A stretch of 64,000 bases of DNA. Origin: Pyropia yezoensis (lineage: Eukaryota; Rhodophyta; Bangiophyceae; Bangiales; Bangiaceae). Made by a program: the position numbers and the translations under genes. The DNA lies in the NCBI GenBank assembly GCA_009829735.1, contig CM020620.1, forward strand, positions 3,041,447-3,105,446, read 5' to 3'. Positions within the stretch are counted from its first letter, which is position 1, and each line of letters begins with the position of its first letter. The notes beneath the pieces are model-generated. The model was not told where the DNA came from and ran no database searches. It was given only the letters and a program-made list of their open reading frames with translations. This document shows, piece after piece, positions 24,126 through 34,631 of this stretch.

Positions 24126-26573
24126 TCAGTGGGTAGACCCACTGCCTGAGGGAGGCCACTCACGCGTAAGCGCGTAGACCTCCGTGCTCCACCGGTCGGC
24201 AACGTCACGACGGTCGACCACCCGAGTTACCTCGGTGCATAGCTGGACGAGGGTGCTGCGGCCAGCCTCCACGTCCTCCAGAGCTTTCTGGAGGCGGTCC
24301 AGCACGCCACCGAAGCAACGCGCTGACCCAACCAGCGCAGCACCTGGGGGGATATCCCCCCAGCTAACAGAGAGACCCCCACGCATTGCGCGGGTAACAA
24401 GGGCGTCAACGCCCTCATACCAGAGACGGGGACCCCCGTCATGTAGGACAGGGGCGGGAGGTGACACTGGCGCAGCCAGAGGAGCCACAGGAGCCGACAC
24501 GGCTACCACCGGAGCCGGTGGCACCTGATACGAGGCCCGGTAGGACCCTACCGAAGGGGCTCCACAGTAACCACGGCGGTACTCCGCCCGACGACGGGAC
24601 ACCTCACGCTCCCCACCCACAGAGCCCCACTCTCGGGGACGACGGCCAACCGCCGCCGGCACCGGGTTACCGAACCACGGAGCAAGGACCTGAAGAGGGT
24701 CATGGATAACCATGGGAATACCCAGGTCAGGAACGGCCTCGGTGGACGCCCACCCATGGCAACTAGGCTCACCCGGCTGAGTACGCCGGACACGCAACGA
24801 GTGACGAGGCAAGGGGGAAGCCCCAGCCTGCGGGTCCCGGTACGGGGGAAGGGCCAACACCCCAGCCCAGTTCACGGCATCGTGAACAGCCAGCAGGGCT
24901 TCGAACTCCCGGGCCAACCCGGTCTTGGCAGCTATCAGATCCACGCCCAACTGCGCGATGTGCCGACGGACACCCGTCGGAAGATGAAACAGACGACCCT
25001 GCCGGCGGACGGACAGCAAGAAGGATGAAGCCTGCCCGAGGGTAACCTCAAGGGTGAAGGTACCCTGCAACGGGTGGACCGGTCGCGAGGCCAACACACT
25101 CCCGAAGTAGCGAAGGCAGGAGCCGGTGTCAAACCGGAAAGCAGGGGCGGGTTCCCACCCCTCCTGCCATAGCGGCGGGCGCACGGGAGTGTATACCGGA
25201 GCACGACCGTTGCCGGTCTGCAACGCACACGTTATATCCGTGCGGAACGCATCCGCCATGACACCATGGTTACGTCGCCAACTCGACGCCGACTTCAACC
25301 CCGCCATGGGCGGGTAGGGAGCCGTCAACGACAGATACGGGGGTACCCCCGGGTAGTAGTCAAAGTCGGGATACCGACCGGTACGGCTCACCGTCTCCCC
25401 AAACGCAACCGGCTCCGCCGCCGCCGCAATCCCCCGAGCACTAGCCGGGTAGTCAATCTCCCGCGGCAACGCGGGGGCAATCAGGTCGCAGACCCCGAAG
25501 TTGGGGTCGAGGTAGACCTCACCCCGTCCCACCCGGGTGCGCCAGAGCTGCGCATGCCGGTCGTCCGGCTGACTCAGGATCCAATGGTGTTCCACCCGGA
25601 CCGCGTTCGGCTGGTTGACCAGCCGCACCAACTCCCGCTCCCAGCTCGGGTCCACCTTGACGCGCCGGGAGGACTCTCCACGGGGATGCACCAGGTGGAA
25701 GTCCACCCGCATACGCCCATCGGACTCCATCGACTCTTGCACCGTGAGGCCTCGAACCCGAGCCACCAAGTCGGACACCGACATGGCGGGTTGACCCGCC
25801 GCCACGGCGACGCCGCCACCCAACGGGGCAACCCGGGCAGGACCAGGAAGAATCGGGGGCGCCGGGGGACGCACCACCGGCAGAGGGGCCGACGTCGGAG
25901 ATTGACGAGGCCGAGGAGGAAGAAGAAGGGCGGGCGCCCGCCCGGAGTAACTCCCGGTGTCAACCGCCATGGGAGAAGGAGCGTCTTGACCGCTCGACAC
26001 CCGCGGCACCGCAGGTACGGTACCGGCGCCGGCACCACCCGTCGGCGTAGCCCCCGCCGCGGAAGGGGAAGGCACTTGGACAGCCTCCGGAGCCGGAACC
26101 CCGGCCGTGCGGACACCCGCACCGTCTTGACCCGCCGCACCGGGTGTCGCACCGCCACCACCACCCGCGTCAACGTCGGGACCGCCTCGAGGAGTCACCG
26201 CCCGGACACCCGGACCACCTTGACCAGCCGGAGTCGGCTGCGGGTCGCCACCTCCGCCGCAGGGCGGACCATCTTGAGGTAGCTGCGGTGAGCCGGCACC
26301 GGCACCAGGCTCCATCCGGGCAGCCGGCAGAGAGGGGGTAGAAGCCGCCACGCGCGGTTGACCGCCGGGTTGACCGCCGGCCGACGGCACCGTCGTGCCG
26401 CTGCACACGGACGACAGTCCTCCGGCCGACAGACGGACGGACACCGCAGGCCCGTCGTCGTCAGACGAGCTCACCCCGTAACGCGCGGCGTCGGGACCGA
26501 CAGGCGCGTCGTCCTCCATCTCCTCCCCGATCAGGAGGTCTTCCTCCTCTTCAAGCACCTGGGGATAGGACAT
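24126..26573 (-). CDS. Antisense ORF of element C, conserved accessory protein
   Basis: About 815 codons from the ATG at 26573 (MSYPQVLE); the frame stays open a little further upstream from a GTG. The N-terminal third is acidic, then Pro/Gly/Ala-rich and disordered. The central part contains PPYL, YFGSV, SVRRQGRLFHLP and QL...LIAAK in the same order as the element A antisense ORF. The C-terminal part has a second apparently folded segment (WYEGVDALVTRAMRGG). No known domain is recognised. Its length, openness and similarity across two element families argue for a real protein rather than chance. The opposite-strand frame at 25266-26282 looks like a shadow. Confidence 0.7.
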   Translation of the reverse strand: MSYPQVLEEEEDLLIGEEMEDDAPVGPDAARYGVSSSDDDGPAVSVRLSAGGLSSVCSGTTVPSAGGQPGGQPRVAASTPSLPAARMEPGAGAGSPQLPQDGPPCGGGGDPQPTPAGQGGPGVRAVTPRGGPDVDAGGGGGATPGAAGQDGAGVRTAGVPAPEAVQVPSPSAAGATPTGGAGAGTVPAVPRVSSGQDAPSPMAVDTGSYSGRAPALLLPPRPRQSPTSAPLPVVRPPAPPILPGPARVAPLGGGVAVAAGQPAMSVSDLVARVRGLTVQESMESDGRMRVDFHLVHPRGESSRRVKVDPSWERELVRLVNQPNAVRVEHHWILSQPDDRHAQLWRTRVGRGEVYLDPNFGVCDLIAPALPREIDYPASARGIAAAAEPVAFGETVSRTGRYPDFDYYPGVPPYLSLTAPYPPMAGLKSASSWRRNHGVMADAFRTDITCALQTGNGRAPVYTPVRPPLWQEGWEPAPAFRFDTGSCLRYFGSVLASRPVHPLQGTFTLEVTLGQASSFLLSVRRQGRLFHLPTGVRRHIAQLGVDLIAAKTGLAREFEALLAVHDAVNWAGVLALPPYRDPQAGASPLPRHSLRVRRTQPGEPSCHGWASTEAVPDLGIPMVIHDPLQVLAPWFGNPVPAAVGRRPREWGSVGGEREVSRRRAEYRRGYCGAPSVGSYRASYQVPPAPVVAVSAPVAPLAAPVSPPAPVLHDGGPRLWYEGVDALVTRAMRGGLSVSWGDIPPGAALVGSARCFGGVLDRLQKALEDVEAGRSTLVQLCTEVTRVVDRRDVADRWSTEVYALTREWPPSGSGSTH

Positions 26574-27131
26574 GATAACGGGTGCGGAGTCCCCCGCGCC
26601 CACAAGCCGTCGACGGCTACGACCCGGTACGGTGGGTTAACCGGGACGAGCCAGGGAAGCGCGGGCACCCGCGCTTATGACCACAAACGGCCACGAGAAG
26701 CGCCGCAGGCACGCGGGTCGACCCGCGCCCCACGGGGCTACGACCGCGCTCCACCCAGGCACCTGGGCGGGACGGGGCCACCCCCACACCCGGGGTAAGC
26801 AAGGGGGGTCACCCCCAACCGACCCCACTTAATCGTCCACACGAGAGGGGCCCCCCTACCACCAGGCACCTGGGGGCGGATCCGCTTGCACCACCCCTCA
26901 GAGGGGGGTCGTGAACAGCAACCCGCATCGGGAATTTAACGGTCCGGAAAACGAATCGTGTGTGTGTACCACACAAAGGGGGGCACCCCCCTCAGACAAC
27001 CTCGAAAAGGGGTGTCTGTCGCGACGGGGCGCAAAGCCCCACCCGACGGGTAAACAGTCACGCGACCCACTTACATTCGGTAACCCGAATGCAACTCGAC
27101 CCGAGGACGGGCCGAATCTAAGGGGGGGATC

Positions 27132-27495
27132 TGTAGCAATATGGTTGTCCGTATTGTGACCCTAATATTAGGGGGGGCTACTTCTAATCCTTAACTTTCA
27201 ATTTGAGAGTCCGTACTGGTCACGGTATCTATAAGTTACGTATGACCAGAGGGACTTGCATCTTGGGGTGGAGGGTAGTTAGTAGTGTCTCCGAGGGTTT
27301 ATAACGAGGGGGCCGGTGGCGAATCCACCGCCGGCCAAGGTAGAACAACAAACCCCTCCCATTTGGGCTCCCATCTTGGTCCCGTGGCTTGCGCTCCAAG
27401 GACAGCAACCTTGGCCTCCCTGTGACGTTGGTGCCGATCCCCCTTGGTGAGTGTTCCCTGAGAGTGGACGTGCGACGGATTCCTATTGTGCTACA
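27132..27495 (+). repeat. 3' LTR of element C
   Basis: 364 bp starting TGTAGCAATATGG and ending GTGCTACA, followed by the GTTTG duplication and the rest of element B. Confidence 0.95.
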
Positions 27496-27500
27496 GTTTG

Positions 27501-28014
27501 CCAGAGAACAGCCCGGGATTGTTCGGCCGTGCGGGTTTTGCGTGCCCCCGGGTGGTGGTGCCCTCCCACGGGGCCGCGTGCCGACGGACTGCCGCGTGCC
27601 GACGAGCCGCGCGCTGTACCAGCGCCGCGGATCGTCGGGGATGCGCGGATCGTGGGGGGTGCGCGGGTCTCAGGGTTGTCACGTGACGTGGCCACCGTGT
27701 TGCGGGCCGTCGTGCCGGAGGATGCCGACGCGGCCGCCACAGCCGAGGAAAAATATTCGGAACCTGATTTGGAACTCACTGGGATTCAACAATCGGTTGA
27801 CCAAAAAGAAAAATCCGTGACATCAAGCGCGATGGCAGTGTCAGGGAAATATTCTTTCGGTGTGATTCGTGGAAACCACTGCGTTCGTATTACAATGCCC
27901 GTGGCAAGCCGAACGCAGGGGGCAACACGACGTCACAATCGCAGGGAGGTCCAAATCACGCACGGAATCGCAGTCACCGCCAGGTAGAAAGTCGAACAAT
28001 CGGAAGCTACCACA
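27501..28014 (-). mobile_element. Element B leader and gag N-terminus beyond the nested element
   Basis: 514 bp between the nested element C and the right LTR of B. On the minus strand it holds the B primer-binding region (TGGTAGCTTC just inside the LTR), a short leader and the start of gag. There is no room for, and no sign of, the zinc-finger ORF found at this place in element D. Confidence 0.75.
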
Positions 28015-28984
28015 TGTGAGGACCCACCCAAAACCGGGGAGCCTTCAACGTACTCGTGGGGGTGTCAGCGGGCCCTGCGAGCCAATGGGGCGGCGGGGCA
28101 CGGGGAACAGGACGGTGGTCTCGACGGGGGTGGGTCTGGGGAAGAAGATGGGCGCGACGTCGGTGGGGATCGAGGGTACAAAAGGTAAACAGTGTCTTTG
28201 GTCTGTGTCTGTGGTTGCCCCTCTCGTCTCCCCCGGTGGCGCCGACACCCACGCACAATATACTCGCGTCGGGGCACCCGAGGTGCCCCAAAGCATGTGT
28301 TTCCCCATCGCACCGCGGGTAGGCACAGAACGGTCCAAAAACAAAGCATGTCTCTCAGAACAAAGCATGGGCGGGCGTGCGCATTAAAGGAGTGCAACCC
28401 TAGTTTGCCCGAAACGAAGGGGGTCCCGTGGATGGCGCCCAGCGCGCCCCACCAGCCGGCTCCACACGCCGATCGGCCAGAAGGTCCGACTGGCTGTAAG
28501 GGCCAGCAAGGCCAAGTTCAATCAATCCCTTGACCGGCCAGCCAGTCACCAACCAGCTGGCCGAATTCAATCAATCCAAAAGCCGGCGAGCCAGTCATAT
28601 CGCACTCAGCCGCCAGCGAGGATGTGCGGTGTCCTCAGTGTCGGTGAATCATGTGACTGGTCCTTGATGCCAGCTTTCAAGCAGCGCAGAGAACAACATT
28701 TAGGCAGCACAGACGGGGATGTCCGCCCGTGGTTGGTCGACGATGTCACTCGCTCCTCGTTGTCGAGTTTCGACGTCCATGACAGGGTTCCGACAGTGCG
28801 TTGACGACGGCTTTCGTGCGGTCGGCCGACGTCCGCAAAATGTCAGGGATACAGCGTGGTGTCGCCCAGGGTAGTGGGGAATTGATGTGTATTGGGGGAA
28901 TTTATCGGGGCCGGACATGTAAGGAGAGGTCCCAGTCCATATCCCCTGGGTTCCGGGTGGCGATTTAAGGGGCAAATCCTCACA
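28015..28984 (-). repeat. Right LTR (5' LTR) of element B
   Basis: 970 bp, about 99 percent like 11585-12554, ending TCCTCACA and followed by the GTGCG duplication that joins the next transposase piece. Confidence 0.93.
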
Positions 28985-29340
28985 GTGCGGGGCTTTTTGA
29001 AGAGGTTTGACATTTGCAACGTCGCCATGCACGGGCTGGCTGGCGAAGTCAACCTGGCACTGACTGCGTCGGCGATGCAGGACACCCACCGCGCCCTCGA
29101 GGCCTACCCCCCCGAGCGAGTCTTGAACATGGACGAGACGGAGCTGTTGTACAGGTGCTTTCCCTCGCGCTCTTACGTGTCACGGCGAGATCGTGGGCAC
29201 GCGCGCGGCACTAAGGCCATGCGACACATGGAACGCGTCACCTTCGTGCTCCGCACCAACACCACGGGCACACAAGAGCTCTATTTCTCCATTATCCGGG
29301 AGGCGGAGCGGCCCACGTGCTTCCGCGGGACAGGCAACGA
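28985..29340 (+). pseudogene. pogo/Tigger transposase, middle piece (end of HTH, start of DDE domain)
   Basis: The piece begins in phase after the GTGCG duplication with RGFLKRFDI, completing the Tc5/CENP-B helix-turn-helix cut at 11584. The DDE_1-type catalytic domain follows: the first aspartate lies in VLNMDETELLYRC, then SRSYVSRRDRGHARGTK, a TFVLRTNTTGTQE strand and PTCFRGTGN. These match the family pattern. The piece is ended by a solo LTR with the duplication AACGA. There is no internal stop in this piece. Confidence 0.88.
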
Positions 29341-29702
29341 TGTAGCACAATAGGTATCCGCTGCACGTCCACTCTCAGGGAACACTCACCAAGGGGGATC
29401 GGCACCAACGTCACAGGGAGGCCAAGGTTGCTGTCCTTGGAGCGCAAGCCACGGGACCAAGATGGGAGCCCAAATGGGAGGGGTTTGTTGTTCTACCATG
29501 GCCGGCGGTGGATTCGCCGCCGGCCCCCTCGTTATAAGCCCTCGGAGACACTGCTAACTACCCTCCACCCCAACATGCAAGTCCCTCTCGTTATACGTAA
29601 CTAATAGATACCGTGACCAATACGGACTCCCAAATTAATAGTTAAGGGTTAGAAGTAGTCCCCTCAAACTAGGGTCACAATACGGTCATCCATATTGCAA
29701 CA
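29341..29702 (-). mobile_element. Solo LTR of the element C family
   Basis: 362 bp in reverse orientation, TGTAGCACAATAGG to CATATTGCAACA, matching the LTRs of element C along its length with clear divergence. It is flanked by AACGA at 29336-29340 and 29703-29707. The internal region has been lost by LTR recombination. It is older than element C by divergence. Confidence 0.92.
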
Positions 29703-29707
29703 AACGA

Positions 29708-30020
29708 ATGCGCCCTTCCCTACTTCAATCAGAAGAAGGCTTGGATGGATCGACCTGTGTACGCGAGATTGTGGAATGCGGTCTTCCTTCCGGCCGTTCG
29801 GGAGCGCCATCGCGGTGCCAATTGCGCGCTGATCATGGACAACTCGTCTACTCACGATGTATCGCTACGAGCGGATGACGTCGAAATTCTCTTTCTTCCT
29901 CCGAACGTTACGGCCGTTTATCAGCTGATGGACGCTGGGGTCATCGCGGCTCTCAAGAGACGTTACAAGCGGCGCCTATTGGGTGTGCTGGTGACCTGGC
30001 TCCCACTGCCCTCTGGTTTG
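29708..30020 (+). pseudogene. pogo/Tigger transposase, C-terminal piece of the DDE domain
   Basis: The frame resumes exactly after the AACGA duplication (ECALPYFNQKKAWMDRPVY). It carries the second catalytic aspartate in ALIMDNSSTHD and the third in VYQLMDAGVI, with 30 residues between them, as expected for pogo-type transposases. LFLPPNVTA precedes the third one. After RRYKRRLL, near 29985, family-like sequence fades although the frame stays open to 30590. The true C-terminus is therefore not resolved; it may be degraded, spliced or replaced by the downstream tandem array. Confidence 0.86.
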
Positions 30021-30199
30021 CGCTCCCCCCGCATCCCCCCTGACTCTTCGAGCTACAATACTCGCACGGTTGGGGGGATAGGTCTGGAGCGCATGAGCGC
30101 ACGGGGCCATGAACAGAGGGGGCAGCAGATGACGAGGAGCAGAGGGCCCCGTTGCACGCGCCTGAATTCTGTCGTGTCCACGACAGCAGTCACCGCAGT

Positions 30200-32170
30200 G
30201 TTGACCACCCCTCGGGCCGCCCCTGGCCTCTCTGTACGCGCAACGGGAGAGGAAGCCTGCATCGCCACCGCTGCCCGGGCGGGCGCCATCTCGAAGTCCC
30301 AGTTTGGGAGCGCGTTGCGATCGGTGGGTGGGAGGTACGGGGGCGGCGTGCCCCCCGCGCAGTACCCCAGGCCACGGCCACCGACGCCAGCGCCGGCGCC
30401 ACCACCGTGGTGGCCGCCTCCTGGAAGAACTCCTATCAAAATGCGTTCAGCGGTGGGGTCAGAGCCGGGGGGACGCAGCGAGCCCGCCGCGCCTGACCCC
30501 GCGCAACATCCGCGGAAGCCAGCATCAGCACCACCGGCAAGGCCGAGAGCATCTAAAAGGTGCAGGCTGGAAGCGCATAGAGAGATATAAGGATGGGGGA
30601 AGGGAGCCGCGTGCCCCCCGCACATCGCCCCGCATGGCAGCCTCAGGCGCACGAGCCGGTAAAGCCACGTCGGTCAAAGGCTGCGGTTTGACAAGAACGG
30701 TGGGGCAGGGCGCTCGGTGACCAGCGCTCAAAGCGCAAACACACAGAGGCCGCTGATGCCCGCATCGACCCCGCTGCCATAGTCGGCATCGTCATCAAGC
30801 TGTAGTTTTAAAATGCTTGGGGAGACCGGGACGCAGCCGTGAGAGCGACGGGACTGCCGCCCGCAACCGCAAACGGCCGCCGCTGAGGCCCTCGCCGGCA
30901 CGCGCGCCAGCATCGAGACGTCCTCAAAGTCGTAGTTTAGAAGCATTTTTGGAGATGGGCGGTGCGGGGGGGGCGGCGCACTGGCCACGCATCACCCCAC
31001 AAGGCAACCACCGACGTCCGCGTCGGCACCGCTGCCATCATGGCCATGACGGTCAGGTCAGTCTCAAAAGAGGAAGTGTGCACGAGCTTTGGACGATGGG
31101 GAGGAAGGGGGGGGGCGGCACCCCCCCCGCGCACAACCCAATACCCATACTGCTGACGTCCCCGCGCGCATGGCCAGAGGCGCCGGCGGCTTGTGAAAGC
31201 AAACGAAAATGTGCAGGAGGTTGATTTGTTGCGGGGGGGGGGGGGGCGGTGACCGCAGACCAAGCCGCCGCCGGCACCTCCGCCGTGGTAGGGTGCGTTT
31301 CAAAATAAAAATACGAACGTACGTCGGCCGATGAGAAGAAAGAAAGAAAACGAAAGGAGGGCAGAGCGCCGCGAGCCGGCGGGCGACAATCAGTCTCGCC
31401 CGCAGCCAACATCCCCGCATGCATTGCCACGGGCGTTGGCGGCGTAGAAAACAATAATAAAAAGTAGGGGTGGTTGATGGAGAGAGGGGGGTCGGGGGGA
31501 GCGGCGCGTTAAAGAAAAGACACTCCTTACAAACGGCACCACCTCCCTTACCGCCATTGCCACGAGCTTGTGTCAGTAGCGTCCCAAAAAAGGAGATTGG
31601 TATGGCCTGGTGGGTGGTGAGAAGGGATGCAAAGGCGCCGCGCCCCTCGCCCAGAGTCGTACCACCCCACAAGACCGCCGCCGACGCCCCGTCAGCCAAC
31701 ATCACCACCGTCCTCAGCGTACCAAACTTGCGCAGTAAAATCGCAAGGTTGATGGGGATGAAGGGGAGGGGGCGGCGTGCCCCCGGCGCGCAAACGCACA
31801 CGTCCGTCGCCGACCCCCACATTAATGCCTCGTAACGTATTTAACCTTGCGCGGGAAGTTGGCCAGGGGAGGCGGGGGCCGGCGCGCACCTCGGGAATGT
31901 GCCCCGACAACCGCCACCACCGCCCCCGCCGTCACGGTCACCAGCATCGCAGCCGATAGCGCGTCCAAGTGGCAGGGCCAGGGTGGCAAGCACCTGGTTG
32001 GGTGGGCCGGCCGGCGGGGTGTGACCTTGGTGGTTGAAGGGAGGGGGGGGGTTGGCGGAGGATGGGGTGCGCGTCGTGCCCTTTTCTCACAGGCCTGCAC
32101 GACCACAACCGCGGACGCCGCTGCGGCCGCCGACGGTGCAGTCCCCGTCGAGGTCGTCGCTCATCGCGAG
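30200..32170. repeat. Strongly diverged tandem array, unit about 110-150 bp
   Basis: About 14-15 degenerate units, read by eye. Each unit has a G-rich start, a GGCGGCGTGCCCCCCGCGCA-like block, a CCGCCGACGCC/GCCACCATC-like block and a TCAAA...GTTTTAAAA-like A/T patch often ending TTGA. The G-rich blocks start near 30339, 30456, 30592, 30702, 30830, 30955, 31096, 31231, 31329, 31475, 31610, 31752, 31866 and 32018. No open frame persists across units, so it is probably noncoding. Confidence 0.55.
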
Positions 32171-34631
32171 GGCGACGAAGTGAAGCGGGTACCTTCGTGT
32201 GAAGGGGAGGAGGAGGCACAAGAGCAGACCAATTTTGGGTGGCAAAGGGATGGGGGGAACTGGGGTGGGGGGCGGGGGGGGGTGGCGGGGTGGGGGGGGG
32301 AGCGCACGGCGGCAAGCGAGCTGCGTGGGCCCGCAGTCGCTGGCGGGTTCGACATCACGCGTTCTCTCTTACGCAAAGCCGTGAGCCCGTCACTTGGCTG
32401 AGATGAGCCGCACGTGCCATTGACTCGCCGAGTGCTGACCTAGGTCACGGGTAAGTGTAAGAATGGTTCCCCCCTTGGACCACTTTCTTGTGGATTTAAA
32501 CCCTGGCTCGCTCTTGGGGGATGGATCGTGGCCAGCTGTCATTCAACTGACGCGTCGATTGCCTGCAGCCACCTGTTTTCTCGCAACAGCATCGCTCTGG
32601 GGCGGCAATCTGGGCCACCACGCCTCAAGGCACGATCGCCATAAAGGGTGTCTAGTAATGGAGAAAGACTGTACTCCATTCACGGCCGCTGCGGGACACA
32701 TCTAAGTTCGCGTTAGCGAGTTCGCGGCACTTCGTGGCGCTCTGGGATTGGCTGTTGCAGTCCACGAGTCCCGTGTCGTTCGCCGCGAACTGAAGCTGCC
32801 GCGGGATGCGGCACGGAGTGGCTTTTGCAAAAGCCACTTTCTGCCGCATCCTGCGGCAGTCTGAGTTCGCGGCACCGCCTTCGCGGCAGCATTCGCGCCA
32901 TTAACCTCATGAGAGCTGCAGGACTTCATTCCCCAAAACAGCTTGGCCGGCCCAGGGATCTCCAACGTACAGGTCGTGTTTGAACGCGGAGGCGGCGCAG
33001 GCACGCGGGGTCGCGAACAGAAGGGTTGCGCATGCCGCGCTGTGCGCGGCGGGTCGACAGACAACGCCGGGAGGCGCGTTCACATCACCCGCCCCCCCTC
33101 TGGCCGACGCCCGTTCGTTGCTGCCACTGCAGGCTCTTCCGCCAACCCAAGCACCTCCTCAAATGGGACGGGGCCCTCACGCAGCGGCATGCGGCGGGCG
33201 GCCGTGCCAACGCAGCCGGTCTCCAGCTCTCCGGCAAAAAACAGATTGTTGACCATCATGGCCTCCATTGCCGAGTAGTCTATCGCTGTGCAATAGGGGG
33301 GGCAGCTCCGGGGGTGTAATGGGAAGGTGGGGGGTATCGTGATGCACCGGCAACAGCTCTGGAGGGGCGAGCAGGGCGTCGGCATGGACGTGGAGACCAG
33401 TGTGGGCCAGCAACCTTGGTCCCCAGATTTTCTTGCAAGACAGATTGGTCGATGGGTCTTAAGAAGCTTTGTAACTATATGGACCCAACTGCCATGTATT
33501 TGGCGTTGTCCGAGGCTCCAGCTTCATGACCATCTGCGATGTCCAAGAAGACGCATCGGATGTGGCTACGAGTTCGCGGCGCCACGAACTCGATGTGCCG
33601 CGACCTCCACCGTGTCCCGGAACGGCCGTCAGGGTGTGAGGGGGGAGAGCGGCGGGGGCTGTGGCGGCGGCGGATGTCCGATGGGCTGCTGGGGAGCGTG
33701 GGGCGCCAGCTGGCGTCCCGCCCCCCGCCAGCAGGCGAGAGGGGGACAGAGACCCGGCCGGTGGCTGGGGCGACGCGCACCCAAGCACCCCACCCCGTCG
33801 CGACGGGGCCGCCCCACGGGCGGCGGGGCGCCGCACCCCTGCGCGGCGATGGGGGCAGCGCGCCTGCCGTCGGGACGGCGGGCCAGCCGCAGCGGCGGTG
33901 GCGTGCCAGCCGGCGCATCTGGTCCCCCCTCTCGGCGCCCGTGTTGAGGGTGCACCGCCCCCGCCAGCTCGCGTGGCGCGGGGTACTTTTGGCCGCCTAG
34001 TCACACCCAGTTAAGGGCGTTCTTGCCGTATTCGTCCACATATGCTCATTACAGTGCCACGTTCCGACTTTTTCCGAAACGTATGGCGTCTAGGCGCGGT
34101 CGTCGTCGCGGTCGCGACCATCGCGGCGACACCACACCCGCGTCTGCTGGCGCCCTGCGCCCTTCCATCGCCTATAACGTCGACCCAGAACACCCCGGCA
34201 CGCCCCCCACCTAACACCCATTGCACCCTATTGTCCTACGCTGTGACAAGGATGGCACCTGAGGCCATGACGGATGACTCGAGAGATCGACCAGACCTGT
34301 ACGTACTGTGAGACGCACAAACGGTCCGGGGCGTCGCGATTCTGAAACGGTGCGGGATGGCTTTCTGACCCTCTCCGTGCCCTTGGTACCCCTGGAACCC
34401 CTGCTCATTTTTTCGCTACGGGGCTTCGTTTATCTGTGCTTCCCACGGACCATGATTGATAAAATCAGCTCTCAAGCCTCTCTCTTGGTTGGTAAAGCGT
34501 TTACAGGTCCTCCCTTGGCGTTTGTGTGTTCCCTGTGCGCGTCTCCGTTCGTGCGAGACAGCTAAGCCGGCCGTCTATGGCGGCACGCGGTCACGTCGGA
34601 CGTCAACACTGAGAGAGCAGCTGTTGCGCTC
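32171..34631. other. Stretch without a recognised gene
   Basis: GC-rich sequence with G-runs near 32250-32300, a 90-bp palindrome at 32783-32872 and a smaller inverted repeat (CGAGTTCG...CGAACTCG) near 33569-33593. Several short overlapping frames exist on both strands but none shows a known motif or codon-like conservation. AGTTCGCGG words recur near 32719, 32864 and 33570. Confidence 0.5.
32783..32872. repeat. 90-bp near-perfect palindrome
   Basis: Centred on CTTTTGCAAAAG at 32822-32833. The arms read CTGCCGC..GATGCGGCA...AGTGGCTTTTG with a few mismatches, and the outer 9 bp are CCGCGAACT / AGTTCGCGG. A single transcript would fold into a long hairpin. It could be a small non-autonomous transposon or a remnant of one. 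Confidence 0.9.

Larger units (their letters stand above)
16724..27495 (+). mobile_element. Element C: Ty3/gypsy LTR retrotransposon with antisense ORF, nested in B
   Basis: LTRs 16724-17086 and 27132-27495 with TGTAGCA...TGCTACA ends and the duplication GTTTG at 16719-16723 and 27496-27500. Parts: primer-binding site at 17088 identical to that of A, gag (17312-19495), pol (19504-23670), a structured spacer (23671-24125), a minus-strand ORF (24126-26573), a long 3' region and a purine tract (AAGGGGGGGAT). The LTRs differ at only about four positions. It looks nearly whole, with about one break. Being inside B, it must be younger than B. Confidence 0.95.
11585..28984 (-). mobile_element. Element B: Ty3/gypsy chromodomain LTR retrotransposon, host of nested element C
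   Basis: Minus-strand element with 970-bp LTRs at 11585-12554 and 28015-28984, flanked by GTGCG at 11580-11584 and 28985-28989. Reading on the minus strand: a primer-binding region starting TGGTAGCTTC beside the right LTR, gag (interrupted by element C), pol, a purine tract of Gs, and the left LTR. Protein parts resemble element D, for example the gag segment CLRCREKGHLAKDC. The LTRs differ at about a dozen of 970 positions. The element is broken by the nested insertion and has about three further breaks. It splits the pogo-like transposase. Confidence 0.93.

Noticed and set aside
25266-26282. 338-codon plus-strand ORF
   Set aside because: It is Arg/His/Pro-rich, the typical shadow of a GC-rich gene, and lies opposite the antisense ORF of element C, which has the better composition and a relative in element A.
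32943-34010. Possible genes in the overlapping frames here
   Set aside because: Long frames exist on both strands but none has a recognisable domain, and composition is what GC bias produces.
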